A DNA stretch of 64,000 bases, taken from NCBI GenBank assembly GCA_016745315.1, contig CP066886.1, forward strand, positions 1,643,501-1,707,500, given 5' to 3'. Positions 53,051 through 63,624 of the stretch are shown in pieces. The position numbers and the translations under genes are program-made. Each line of letters starts with the position of its first letter. Position 1 is the stretch's first letter. The notes beneath the pieces are model-generated. The model made no database searches and was not told where the DNA came from. It saw only the letters and a program-made list of their open reading frames with translations. The stretch comes from Arthrospira sp. PCC 9108. Its GTDB lineage: Bacteria > Cyanobacteriota > Cyanobacteriia > Cyanobacteriales > Microcoleaceae.

Positions 53051-53059
53051 TCACCGATT

Positions 53060-54334
53060 ATGGCTTTTTCAGGAACTGTATTTTACCTAACTCATTTCAT
53101 GTCTAATCCCAAAACCCTCACCATTCCCTACTCCCGTCATTTCCTAGAATGGCTAGACCAACAGCAACTCAGCCTAGGACTGACCACCTATCAAACCAAC
53201 CGCCTTTGTCTAATCGGTATCCAACCCGACGGCCAAATTTATACCCCCGTATGGGAATTTGACCGTCCCATGGCACTTCATGCCACCTCAGACCGCCTCT
53301 ACCTCGCCACCCGCTATCAAATTTGGCGACTGGAAAACGTCCTCGAAGCTGGTCAACTGCTGCAAGACAAATGCGATCGCCTTTATGTCCCCCGAGTCGC
53401 CCACACCACCGGAGACCTAGACATCCATGCTATAGCGATCGACCCCAACCAAAACCTAATTTTTGCCAACACCGAATATAGCTGTTTAGCCACACTCCAC
53501 CCCCAACACAGCTTTACCCCCTTATGGAAACCCGAATTTATCTCCAAACTCGCCCCCGAAGACCGTTGTCACCTCAACGGAATCGCCACAGTTAATGGCA
53601 TCCCCCGCTATGTTACCGCCATCAGCCAATCAGACGTAGCCTCCGGTTGGCGACACCAAAGGCGAGACGGAGGAATCGTCATCGACATTCACACCAACCA
53701 AATCATCGCCCAAGGTTTATCAATGCCCCACTCTCCCCGGTGGCATCAAAACCAACTCTGGCTACTCAACTCAGGCACCGGAGAACTCGGCTATATTGAC
53801 AACAACCAATTTATCCCCGTCACCTTCTGTCCCGGCTACGGACGGGGGTTAATCTTCATTGGCAATTATGCCATAGTCGGACTCTCCAAACCCAGAGACT
53901 ATCACTTCTGTGGCTTATTACTCGAAGAAAAACTACAACAAAAACAAGCCGCCCCCCGTTGTGGCATCGTGATCATCGACATCACCAGCGGGGACATCAT
54001 CGAATGGCTAGACATGGACACCGAGGCCAGCGAAATCTACGATGTCGCCATTCTACCCCAAGTCCGTTGTCCCATGGCATTAGGATTCAAAACCGGGAAC
54101 ATCTCCAAACTCATAACTATCGGACAACCCATCAACTTAACCCCACCCCAAACCTCCCCCAACTCCAACCCAGAAACCCTGCTATTTCGAGGCATCAACT
54201 GTCAAAACTCCCAGCTAACCCCCGCCATAGCCCTAACTAGCAACCTCAGCAAACAACCAATTATTGACCCCCCACAAGCCACCTTCAGCCCCCATCATCT
54301 CCCCCAAAAACACAACCTATCAACAACACTTTGA
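53060..54334 (+). CDS. TIGR03032-family protein
   Basis: About 410-424 residues; the ATG at 53060 or at 53099 (MSNPKTLTIPYS, matching the domain start) may be used. Family blocks include HLNGIATVNGIPRYVTAI, SGWRHQRRDGGIVIDI, GLSMPHSPRWHQNQLWLLNSGTGELG and YAIVGLSKPRDYHFCGL, consistent with a beta-propeller-like fold. Biochemical function is unknown; members often lie beside or are joined to TPR and glycosyltransferase proteins. Its 3' end overlaps the next frame by 71 bp, and the join shows signs of a missing or extra base, so the two may be one polypeptide. Confidence 0.8.
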   Translation: MAFSGTVFYLTHFMSNPKTLTIPYSRHFLEWLDQQQLSLGLTTYQTNRLCLIGIQPDGQIYTPVWEFDRPMALHATSDRLYLATRYQIWRLENVLEAGQLLQDKCDRLYVPRVAHTTGDLDIHAIAIDPNQNLIFANTEYSCLATLHPQHSFTPLWKPEFISKLAPEDRCHLNGIATVNGIPRYVTAISQSDVASGWRHQRRDGGIVIDIHTNQIIAQGLSMPHSPRWHQNQLWLLNSGTGELGYIDNNQFIPVTFCPGYGRGLIFIGNYAIVGLSKPRDYHFCGLLLEEKLQQKQAAPRCGIVIIDITSGDIIEWLDMDTEASEIYDVAILPQVRCPMALGFKTGNISKLITIGQPINLTPPQTSPNSNPETLLFRGINCQNSQLTPAIALTSNLSKQPIIDPPQATFSPHHLPQKHNLSTTL

Positions 54335-56121
54335 ACAAGGTCAAGCCCTCAAAAAACAGGGTCAATTAGCCGGCGCCGAAACCTGCTTTAAAAAAGCCAT
54401 ACTCGCCAACCCCAACTATATCCCCGCCCACAATAACCTAGGTACATTGCTGCAACAACAACAGCGATACAACGAAGCCATAATCTGTTATCAAAACACC
54501 CTGAAACTGAACCCCAACCTCCCCGAAACCCTCGCCAACCTCTGCTCAATTTATCTGCTGCAAGACCAACTCCAACCCGCAGAAGCCGGACTCAAACGCG
54601 CCCTAGAAATGAACCCCCAATGTGTTCCCGCCCTGTACAACCTCGGCTTACTGTACAAACAACAAGCTAAATTAGAAGCAGCCATCAAACTCTTTCAAGC
54701 CGCCGCCAGCCACCAACCCAACTACACAGAAGCCTACTTCCAACTCGCCGAAATTTGGGAATTTCAAAGTCAATTTACCCTAGCTAAACTCGCCTACCAA
54801 CGAGTGCAACAACTCAACCCGAACTACCCCGCCATATCACATCACATCGAATTTGTCAAGCTCAATTTATGTGATTGGGAAAATTACCACCAATTTATCA
54901 ACAATATAATCCAAAGCGGTGCTATTCTGGCTCCCTTTCAACTAAACGCCCTTCCCATTCCCCCGGAACTATCCCAGAAAGTCGCCCAGAAAAAAGCCGC
55001 CAGCATTAGCCAAGCCATTAGCCAAAACCCCCTGAAATTCAACTACCAGAAAACCGACAAATTGCGACTGGGTTATATCTCTCCCGAATTTTATAGTCAC
55101 GCCGTCGGGCGACTAATTAAAGACATATTTAAACAGCATAATCGCGGGGAATTTGAAGTCTTTAGTTATCACCTATTAAGCGCCCATGATGAAGTCACCG
55201 ACCAGATAATTCAGGGCGGCGATGAATTTCGGCATCTCGACTCCCTCAGCGCCCCGGAAGCCGCCCAGCAAATCAACAATGATGGCATCCAAATCCTCAT
55301 CGATTTAGCGGGATATACCGGATACAATAAACCGGAAATCCTAGCCTATCAACCCGCCCCAATACAAGCCAGTTTTCTAGGATATCCCAACACCATGGGA
55401 GCGGAATTTATCCAATATTTAATCACCGATAACTGGGTAGTTCCTGATAGCTTATCCCCATTTTATACCGAAGAAATCATCTATCTACCCCATCAATTCA
55501 TCTGTTCCCAGATGGACATAGATGACCAACCCTTAAACCGCTCGGATTTCGGATTACCAGAAACCGGATTTGTGTTTGCCTGTTTTAATCGCCACTACAA
55601 AATTAGCCCCGACTTATTTCAAGTCTGGATGCAGCTATTACAGGAAGTAGAAGGCAGCGTCCTGTGGCTATCCTTAGCCGTAGAAGAAACCCTCAGCCAC
55701 CTGCGCCAAACTGCCAAGGCTGCGGGAGTAGACCCCCAACGGCTAATTTTTGCGCCCAAAATCCCCCCATAACCAATATTTAGCCCGTATGGAATTAGCC
55801 GATTTAGGACTAGATACTTGGAACTATAACGGCGGTTCCACCACTATTGCCGCCCTGTATGGAGGCTTACCCGTCTTAACCAAACCAGGTGTCACTAATG
55901 CCTCCCGAATGGGAGCCAGTATTTGTGCCAGTGCCGGAGTAACGGAAATGATATGTAACAGCGCCGTTGACTATCAAGAAAAAGCCCTACATTGGGCAAC
56001 TAATCCCCAGGAATTGCAGCAGTTAAGGCAGCGGATAAAGGGTCGAGATAGCCCCTTATTTGATGTCCCCCAATTCGTCAAGAATTTCGAGACAGCTTTG
56101 CAGCAAATCTGGCATCGTTAA
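54264..56121 (+). CDS. TPR plus O-GlcNAc-transferase-like (GT41/SPY) protein, one frameshift
   Basis: About 618 residues after repair. The N-terminal 190 residues hold about five TPR units (HFEQGQALKKQGQLAGAETCF, NPNYIPAHNNLGTLL, NPQCVPALYNLGLLY). The rest is a GT41 domain: LRLGYISPEFYSHAVG, GIQILIDLAGYTG, APIQASFLGYPNTMG, FACFNRHYKISPDLF, then after the frameshift LDTWNYNGGSTT and ALYGGLPVLTKPG. One extra C near 55761 breaks the frame before PHNQYLARMELADLG. The family transfers GlcNAc or other sugars to Ser/Thr of proteins. The first codon is TTG without a Shine-Dalgarno, supporting fusion to the preceding frame. A giant surface protein follows 48 bp later. Confidence 0.82.
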
Positions 56122-56169
56122 ACAGTCCATTGAAATCCATGTATTTTTTAATATTAAGGACAGATATTT

Positions 56170-59100
56170 ATGTCGAACCAAGCACCCCAACTAACAACTA
56201 CCAACTTCACCCTAACAGCAGTTAACCACAAGACCACCGACCCCACAGGAGATAACCTAGGGACAATAATTGACAGCATCATCGTTGATAGACCCGTTGC
56301 CTTCAGCCTCAATACCAATATCTCCCTGGCGGGTGTTTACCGTAGTTCCGTAGCCACAGCAGACTTCAATGGCGACGGCGATATCGACATCCTGCTCACC
56401 GCCGCAATAGTAGATTTCAACCCATCAGCCGAGTGTATCTCAACGATGGCAGTGGGGGATTTACCCAGGCCACCAATATCTCCCTGACCTAATGTTGACT
56501 TTAGTTCCGTAGCCACAGCAGACTTCAATGGCGACGGCGATATCGACATCCTGCTCACCGCCGCGGTAGTGGCGATAACCGCATCAGCCGAGTGTATCTC
56601 AACGATGGCAGTGGGGGATTTACCCAGGCCACCAATATCTCCCTGACCTATGTTTACGTGAGTTCCGTAGCCACAGCAGACTTCAATGGCGACGGCGATA
56701 TCGACATCCTGCTCACCGGGCGCGGTAGTGGCGATAACCGCATCAGCCGAGTGTATCTCAACGATGGCAGTGGGGGATTTACCCACGCCACCAATATCTC
56801 CCTGACCTATGTTTACTATAGTTCGGTAGCCACAGCAGACTTCAATGGCGACGGCGATATCGACATCCTGCTCACCGGCCGCGATAGTAGCAATAACCCC
56901 ATCAGCCGAGTGTATCTCAACGATGGCAGTGGGGGGATTTACCCACGCCACCAATATCTCCCTGACCTAATGTTTACCGTAGTTCGGTAGCCACAGCAGA
57001 CTTCAATGGCGACGGCGATATCGACATCCTGCTCACGGGCATGGATAGTAGCAATAACCGCATCAGCCGAGTGTATCTCAACGATGGCAGTGGGGGATTT
57101 ACCCACGCCACCAATATCTCCCTGACCTATGTTGACTTGAGTTCGGTAGCCACAGCAGACTTCAATGGCGACGGCGATATCGACATCCTGCTCACCGCCG
57201 CGATAGTAGCAATAACCGCATCAGCCGAGTGTATCTCAACGATGGCAGTGGGGGATTTACCCACGCCACCAATATCTCCCTGACCTATGTTCGCTATAGT
57301 TCGGTAGCCACAGCAGACTTCAATGGCGACGGCGATATCGACATCCTGCTCACCGCCGCGATAGTAGCAATAACCCCATCAGCCAAGTATACACCAATGA
57401 CACTGTATTTGCCTCACCCGCCAAAGCCATCTATGAAGCTGACAGCAGCAACGGCACCTGGCAATACAGCACGGACGGCGACACGACTTGGGTAAACTTC
57501 CCAACAGTTAGCGAAACCAACGCCCTACTCCTGGACGGCAGCAGCCAAGTCCGGTTTGTCCCCAACCCCGACTACAGAGGAGAAGCCACTTACAACTTCC
57601 GCGCCTGGGACCAATCAGATGGACTGTCAGTGGGGACTACGGCCGACGTTAGCACCAATGGCGGGACCACGGCTTATAGTGGCGATACGGCCACCGCCAC
57701 CATCACCATCAACCCGGTCAAACAAGCACCAATTCTCAGTCAAACGGAGTTTACCCTAACAGCAATTGACGAAGACAGCACCGACCACACAGGAGATAAC
57801 CTAGGGACAATAATTGGTGACAGCATCACCGTAGATGAACTGACTAACATCTTAGACTTCAGCCTCAATACCAATATCTCCCTGACCTATGTTTACTTTA
57901 GTTCGGTAGCCACAGCAGACTTCAATGGCGACGGCGATATCGACATCCTGCTCACCGGCCGCAATAGTAGATTTCAACCCATCAGCCGAGTGTATCTCAA
58001 CGATGGCAGTGGGGGATTTACCCACGCCACCAATATCTCCCTGACCTATGTTTACTTGAGTTCGGTAGCCACAGCAGACTTCAATGGCGACGGCGATATC
58101 GACATCCTGCTCACCGGCCGCGGTAGTGGCGATAACCGCATCAGCCGAGTGTATCTCAACGATGGCAGTGGGGGATTTACCCAGGCCACCAATATCTCCC
58201 TGACCTGTTTACGTGAGTTCCGTAGCCACAGCAGACTTCAATGGCGACGGCCATATCGACATCCTGCTCACGGGCATGGATAGTAGCAATAACCCCATCA
58301 GCCGAGTGTATCTCAACGATGGCAGTGGGGGATTTACCCACGCCACCAATATCTCCCTGACCTATGTTTACTTGAGTTCGGTAGCCACAGCAGACTTCAA
58401 TGGCGACGGCGATATCGACATCCTGCTCACCGGCCGCGATAGTAGCAATAACCCCATCAGCCGAGTGTATCTCAACGATGGCAGTGGGGGATTTACCCAC
58501 GCCACCAATATCTCCCTGACCGGTGTTTACCGTAGTTCGGTAGCCACAGCAGACTTCAATGGCGACGGCGATATCGACATCCTGCTCACGGGCATGGATA
58601 GTAGCAATAACCGCATCAGCCGAGTGTATCTCAACGATGGCAGTGGGGGATTTACCCACGCCACCAATATCTCCCTGACCTATGTTGACTTGAGTTCGGT
58701 AGCCACAGCAGACTTCAATGGCGACGGCGATATCGACATCCTGCTCACGGGCTTCGATAGTAGCAATAACCGCATCAGCCGAGTGTATCTCAACGATGGC
58801 AGTGGGGGATTTACCCACGCCACCAATATCTCCCTGACCTAATGTTGACTTTAGTTCCGTAGCCACAGCAGACTTCAATGGCGACGGCGATATCGACATC
58901 CTGCTCACGGGCCGCGATAGTAGCAATAACCGCATCAGCCAAGTATACACCAATGACACTGTATTTGCCTCACCCGCCAAAGCCATCTATGAAGCTGACA
59001 GCAGCAACGACTATCCGGCAATACAGCACGGACGGCGACACGACTTGGGTAGACTTCCCAACAGTTAGCGAAACCGACGCCCTACTCCTGGACGGCAGCA

Positions 59101-59508
59101 GCCAAGTCCGGTTTGTCCCCAACCCCGACTACTACGGAGAAGCCACTTACAACTTCCGCGCCTGGGACCAATCAGATGGACTGTCAGTGGGGACTACGGC
59201 CGACGTTAGCACCAATGGCGCACCACGGCTTATAGTGGCGATACAGCCACCGCCACCATCACCATCAACCCGGTTAATGATGCCCCGGTCCTCGATAATA
59301 GCCAGGACATCGAATTTGCCTTTAATGAAACCTTAGAAGCTACCCCCCCACCGGAGAGGTCGGCTGGCTAATTAGCGAAATAGTCACCCTTGGTGAAAAC
59401 GTCACTGATGTAGATAGTGACCCAGTTACAGGTATCGCCATCACCGCCCTAGATGAAACCAATGGCACTTGGTACTACAGCCTTAATAACGGCACAGAAT
59501 GGACAGCA
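56170..59508 (+). pseudogene. giant FG-GAP/Ig-like surface protein, N-terminal part with multiple frameshifts
   Basis: ATG at 56170 after TAAGGACAG. Opening SNQAPQLTTTNFTL is followed by two blocks of FG-GAP/VCBS-type repeats of 53 residues (SSVATADFNGDGDIDILLTG, ISRVYLNDGSGGFT, ATNISLTYV), seven units in each block, separated by an Ig-like linker (STDGDTTWVNFPTV, YNFRAWDQSDGL). DFNGDGDID is an EF-hand-like calcium loop, as in integrin-type beta-propellers. By frame bookkeeping at least nine indels occur between 56390 and 59350, four of them GGCC changed to GCC. The reading joins in frame to the Ig-repeat part at 59509, so both are one gene. No signal peptide is seen. Confidence 0.75.
56343..58915 (+). 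repeat. fourteen 159-bp FG-GAP units in two blocks
   Basis: The string AGCCACAGCAGACTTCAATG recurs every 157-162 bp: seven times between about 56350 and 57310, and seven times between about 57907 and 58860. Period 159 bp equals 53 codons. Units differ mainly at the TYVY/TGVY/TYVD and GRDSSNN/GMDSSNN positions and at frame-changing indels. Confidence 0.92.
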
Positions 59509-62500
59509 GTGGGGGCCGTCTCGGACACCAGCGCCTTGTTACTCCCAGACAATCCCAATACTCGCCTATTCTTCTCGCCCAACGCCAACTTTCGTGGCAC
59601 AGTCAACAACAGCATCACCTTCCGCGCCTGGGACCAAACCTTTGGTAATGCCGGAGACTCGGAAAATGTCAGCATCAATGGAGGTACTACGGCCTTCAGT
59701 GCGGAAACCGACACCATCACCATCATTGTAGAACCCCTGCCCCGCATTGCCAGTGTTAGCGTTCCCACGGCCAATAACTACGGCATTGGACAGGAACTCG
59801 AATTTACCGTCACGTTCTCACAAGCGGTGACTATCTCTGGTGAAGTCTCCCTGCCCATTACCCTGGATACCGGGGGTGTGGTGAATGCCGCCCTGGTGGG
59901 TGATGGGTCATCTGCTACCACCCACAGCTTCCGTTACACGGTTGCCGAAGGAGATGAAGACTTAGACGGGATAGAAGTAGGGGCAGAACTGATTGTAGCA
60001 GATGGAGCTACCATTGTCAATAGTAATGGCATGAGTGCAGTTTTAACACTCAATGCGATCGATGATACCACTGCCATATTAGTCGATGGCATAGCACCGG
60101 ATGCACCAACGATTACCACTACTGGCGCAACCAAGGATACCACCCCAGAAATCACGGGAACCGCAGAACCGGGAAGCACAGTAGAGATATTCCTAGATGG
60201 TACAAGTCTTGGGACAGCCACTGCTGATGATTCAGGGAACTGGACATTTACCCCAGCCACAGCCTTAGCAGAAGGTGAGTTTAGCTTCACGGCATCTGCC
60301 ACTGATGCTGCGGGTAACACATCAGATGAATCGACTACAGTTAGCTTAACTGTCGATACTAGCGCACCGGATGCACCAGAAATCACCACCAGTGATATCA
60401 CCAACGGTGTGATTGAAGGAACCGCAGAACCCGGAAGCACAGTAGAAGTCTTCCTAGATGGTAACTCTATCGGTACAGCCACTGCTGACGGGGATGGTAA
60501 CTGGACATTTACCCCAGCCACAGCCTTAGCAGAAGGTGAGTTTAGCTTCACGGCATCTGCCACTGATGCTGCGGGTAACACATCAGATGAATCGACTACA
60601 GTTAGCTTAACCGTCGATACTAGCGCACCGGATGCACCAGAAATCACCACCAGTGATATCACCAACGGTGTGATTGAAGGAACCGCAGAACCCGGAAGCA
60701 CAGTAGAAGTCTTCCTAGATGGTAACTCTATCGGTACAGCCACTGCTGACGGGGATGGTAACTGGACATTTACCCCAGCCACAGCCTTAGCAGAAGGTGA
60801 GTTTAGCTTCACGGCATCTGCCACTGATGCTGCGGGTAACACATCAGATGAATCGACTACAGTTAGCTTAACTGTCGATACTAGCGCACCGGATGCACCA
60901 GAAATCACCACCAGTGATATCACCAACGGTGTGATTGAAGGAACCGCAGAACCCGGAAGCACAGTAGAAGTCTTCCTAGATGGTAACTCTATCGGTACAG
61001 CCACTGCTGACGGGGATGGTAACTGGACATTTACCCCAGCCACAGCCTTAGCAGAAGGTGAGTTTAGCTTCACGGCATCTGCCACTGATGCTGCGGGTAA
61101 CACATCAGATGAATCGACTACAGTTAGCTTAACTGTCGATACTAGCGCACCGGATGCACCAGAAATCACCACCAGTGATATCACCAACGGTGTGATTGAA
61201 GGAACCGCAGAACCCGGAAGCACAGTAGAAGTCTTCCTAGATGGTAACTCTATCGGTACAGCCACTGCTGACGGGGATGGTAACTGGACATTTACCCCAG
61301 CCACAGCCTTAGCAGAAGGTGAGTTTAGCTTCACGGCATCTGCCACTGATGCTGCGGGTAACACATCAGATGAATCGACTACAGTTAGCTTAACTGTCGA
61401 TACTAGCGCACCGGATGCACCAGAAATCACCACCAGTGATATCACCAACGGTGTGATTGAAGGAACCGCAGAACCCGGAAGCACAGTAGAAGTCTTCCTA
61501 GATGGTAACTCTATCGGTACAGCCACTGCTGACGGGGATGGTAACTGGACATTTACCCCAGCCACAGCCTTAGCAGAAGGTGAGTTTAGCTTCACGGCAT
61601 CTGCCACTGATGCTGCGGGTAACACATCAGATGAATCGACTACAGTTAGCTTAACTGTCGATACTAGCGCACCGGATGCACCAGAAATCACCACCAGTGA
61701 TATCACCAACGGTGTGATTGAAGGAACCGCAGAACCCGGAAGCACAGTAGAAGTCTTCCTAGATGGTAACTCTATCGGTACAGCCACTGCTGACGGGGAT
61801 GGTAACTGGACATTTACCCCAGCCACAGCCTTAGCAGAAGGTGAGTTTAGCTTCACGGCATCTGCCACTGATGCTGCGGGTAACACATCAGATGAATCGA
61901 CTACAGTTAGCTTAACTGTCGATACTAGCGCACCGGATGCACCAGAAATCACCACCAGTGATATCACCAACGGTGTGATTGAAGGAACCGCAGAACCCGG
62001 AAGCACAGTAGAAGTCTTCCTAGATGGTAACTCTATCGGTACAGCCACTGCTGACGGGGATGGTAACTGGACATTTACCCCAGCCACAGCCTTAGCAGAA
62101 GGTGAGTTTAGCTTCACGGCATCTGCCACTGATGCTGCGGGTAACACATCAGATGAATCGACTACAGTTAGCTTAACTGTCGATACTAGCGCACCGGATG
62201 CACCAGAAATCACCACCAGTGATATCACCAACGGTGTGATTGAAGGAACCGCAGAACCCGGAAGCACAGTAGAAGTCTTCCTAGATGGTAACTCTATCGG
62301 TACAGCCACTGCTGACGGGGATGGTAACTGGACATTTACCCCAGCCACAGCCTTAGCAGAAGGTGAGTTTAGCTTCACGGCATCTGCCACTGATGCTGCG
62401 GGTAACACATCAGATGAATCGACTACAGTTAGCTTAACTGTCGATACTAGCGCACCGGATGCACCAGAAATCACCACCAGTGATATCACCAACGGTGTGA

Positions 62501-63624
62501 TTGAAGGAACCGCAGAACCCGGAAGCACAGTAGAAGTCTTCCTAGATGGTAACTCTATCGGTACAGCCACTGCTGACGGGGATGGTAACTGGACATTTAC
62601 CCCAGCCACAGCCTTAGCAGAAGGTGAGTTTAGCTTCACGGCATCTGCCACTGATGCTGCGGGTAACACATCAGATGAATCGACTACAGTTAGCTTAACT
62701 GTCGATACTAGCGCACCGGATGCACCAGAAATCACCACCAGTGATATCACCAACGGTGTGATTGAAGGAACCGCAGAACCCGGAAGCACAGTAGAAGTCT
62801 TCCTAGATGGTAACTCTATCGGTACAGCCACTGCTGACGGGGATGGTAACTGGACATTTACCCCAGCCACAGCCTTAGCAGAAGGTGAGTTTAGCTTCAC
62901 GGCATCTGCCACTGATGCTGCGGGTAACACATCAGATGAATCGACTACAGTTAGCTTAACTGTCGATACTAGCGCACCGGATGCACCAGAAATCACCACC
63001 AGTGATATCACCAACGGTGTGATTGAAGGAACCGCAGAACCCGGAAGCACAGTAGAAGTCTTCCTAGATGGTAACTCTATCGGTACAGCCACTGCTGACG
63101 GGGATGGTAACTGGACATTTACCCCAGCCACAGCCTTAGCAGAAGGTGAGTTTAGCTTCACGGCATCTGCCACTGATGCTGCGGGTAACACATCAGATGA
63201 ATCGACTACAGTTAGCTTAACTGTCGATACTAGCGCACCGGATGCACCAGAAATCACCACCAGTGATATCACCAACGGTGTGATTGAAGGAACCGCAGAA
63301 CCCGGAAGCACAGTAGAAGTCTTCCTAGATGGTAACTCTATCGGTACAGCCACTGCTGACGGGGATGGTAACTGGAGTATCACGAGTGAGGAGCTCAGTG
63401 CCGGAATTTTGACAGCTACAGCCACTGATGCTGCGGGTAACACATCTACTGTATCAGAGGATTTCGAGTTAGAGGAACCTGTAGACGAGGAACCCGTAGA
63501 CGAGGAACCTGTAGAAGAGGAACCTGTAGAAGAGGAACCCGTTGATGAGGAACCTGTTGATGAGGAACCTGTTGATGAGGAACCTGTTGATGAGGAACCC
63601 GTTGATGAGGAACCTAGACGGTGA
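59509..63624 (+). CDS. giant surface protein, Ig-like repeat part
   Basis: Open frame of 1,371 codons that starts at an internal GTG (EWTAVGAVSD), so it is a continuation of the preceding gene after a short C run near 59345, not an independent gene. Residues about 1-195 are Ig/cadherin-like (NFRGTVNNSITFRAWDQT, FTVTFSQAV). Then come thirteen 87-residue bacterial Ig-like domains (DAPEITTSDITNG, GTAEPGSTVEVFLDG, GNWTFTPATALAEGEF, ASATDAAGNTSDESTT) typical of large Bap/BIgA-like adhesins. The last unit is variant (WSITSEELSAG). An acidic EEPVDEEPV stretch ends in a false stop at 63624, where a 2-base loss shifts the frame. Confidence 0.82.
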   Translation: MGAVSDTSALLLPDNPNTRLFFSPNANFRGTVNNSITFRAWDQTFGNAGDSENVSINGGTTAFSAETDTITIIVEPLPRIASVSVPTANNYGIGQELEFTVTFSQAVTISGEVSLPITLDTGGVVNAALVGDGSSATTHSFRYTVAEGDEDLDGIEVGAELIVADGATIVNSNGMSAVLTLNAIDDTTAILVDGIAPDAPTITTTGATKDTTPEITGTAEPGSTVEIFLDGTSLGTATADDSGNWTFTPATALAEGEFSFTASATDAAGNTSDESTTVSLTVDTSAPDAPEITTSDITNGVIEGTAEPGSTVEVFLDGNSIGTATADGDGNWTFTPATALAEGEFSFTASATDAAGNTSDESTTVSLTVDTSAPDAPEITTSDITNGVIEGTAEPGSTVEVFLDGNSIGTATADGDGNWTFTPATALAEGEFSFTASATDAAGNTSDESTTVSLTVDTSAPDAPEITTSDITNGVIEGTAEPGSTVEVFLDGNSIGTATADGDGNWTFTPATALAEGEFSFTASATDAAGNTSDESTTVSLTVDTSAPDAPEITTSDITNGVIEGTAEPGSTVEVFLDGNSIGTATADGDGNWTFTPATALAEGEFSFTASATDAAGNTSDESTTVSLTVDTSAPDAPEITTSDITNGVIEGTAEPGSTVEVFLDGNSIGTATADGDGNWTFTPATALAEGEFSFTASATDAAGNTSDESTTVSLTVDTSAPDAPEITTSDITNGVIEGTAEPGSTVEVFLDGNSIGTATADGDGNWTFTPATALAEGEFSFTASATDAAGNTSDESTTVSLTVDTSAPDAPEITTSDITNGVIEGTAEPGSTVEVFLDGNSIGTATADGDGNWTFTPATALAEGEFSFTASATDAAGNTSDESTTVSLTVDTSAPDAPEITTSDITNGVIEGTAEPGSTVEVFLDGNSIGTATADGDGNWTFTPATALAEGEFSFTASATDAAGNTSDESTTVSLTVDTSAPDAPEITTSDITNGVIEGTAEPGSTVEVFLDGNSIGTATADGDGNWTFTPATALAEGEFSFTASATDAAGNTSDESTTVSLTVDTSAPDAPEITTSDITNGVIEGTAEPGSTVEVFLDGNSIGTATADGDGNWTFTPATALAEGEFSFTASATDAAGNTSDESTTVSLTVDTSAPDAPEITTSDITNGVIEGTAEPGSTVEVFLDGNSIGTATADGDGNWTFTPATALAEGEFSFTASATDAAGNTSDESTTVSLTVDTSAPDAPEITTSDITNGVIEGTAEPGSTVEVFLDGNSIGTATADGDGNWSITSEELSAGILTATATDAAGNTSTVSEDFELEEPVDEEPVDEEPVEEEPVEEEPVDEEPVDEEPVDEEPVDEEPVDEEPRR
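60100..63475 (+). repeat. thirteen 261-bp Ig-domain repeats, eleven nearly identical
   Basis: AGCGCACCGGATGCACCAG occurs at 60361, 60622, 60883 and then every 261 bp up to 63232 (twelve times); one divergent unit starts near 60100. Middle copies are identical over almost their full length, with rare silent changes such as ACCGTC versus ACTGTC near 60611. Only the first and last units differ in protein sequence. Such identity indicates recent expansion or ongoing gene conversion. Confidence 0.95.

Noticed and set aside
59934..63443. 1,169-codon open frame on the minus strand
   Set aside because: Shadow of the 261-bp Ig-domain repeats; the plus-strand frame has clear domain content.
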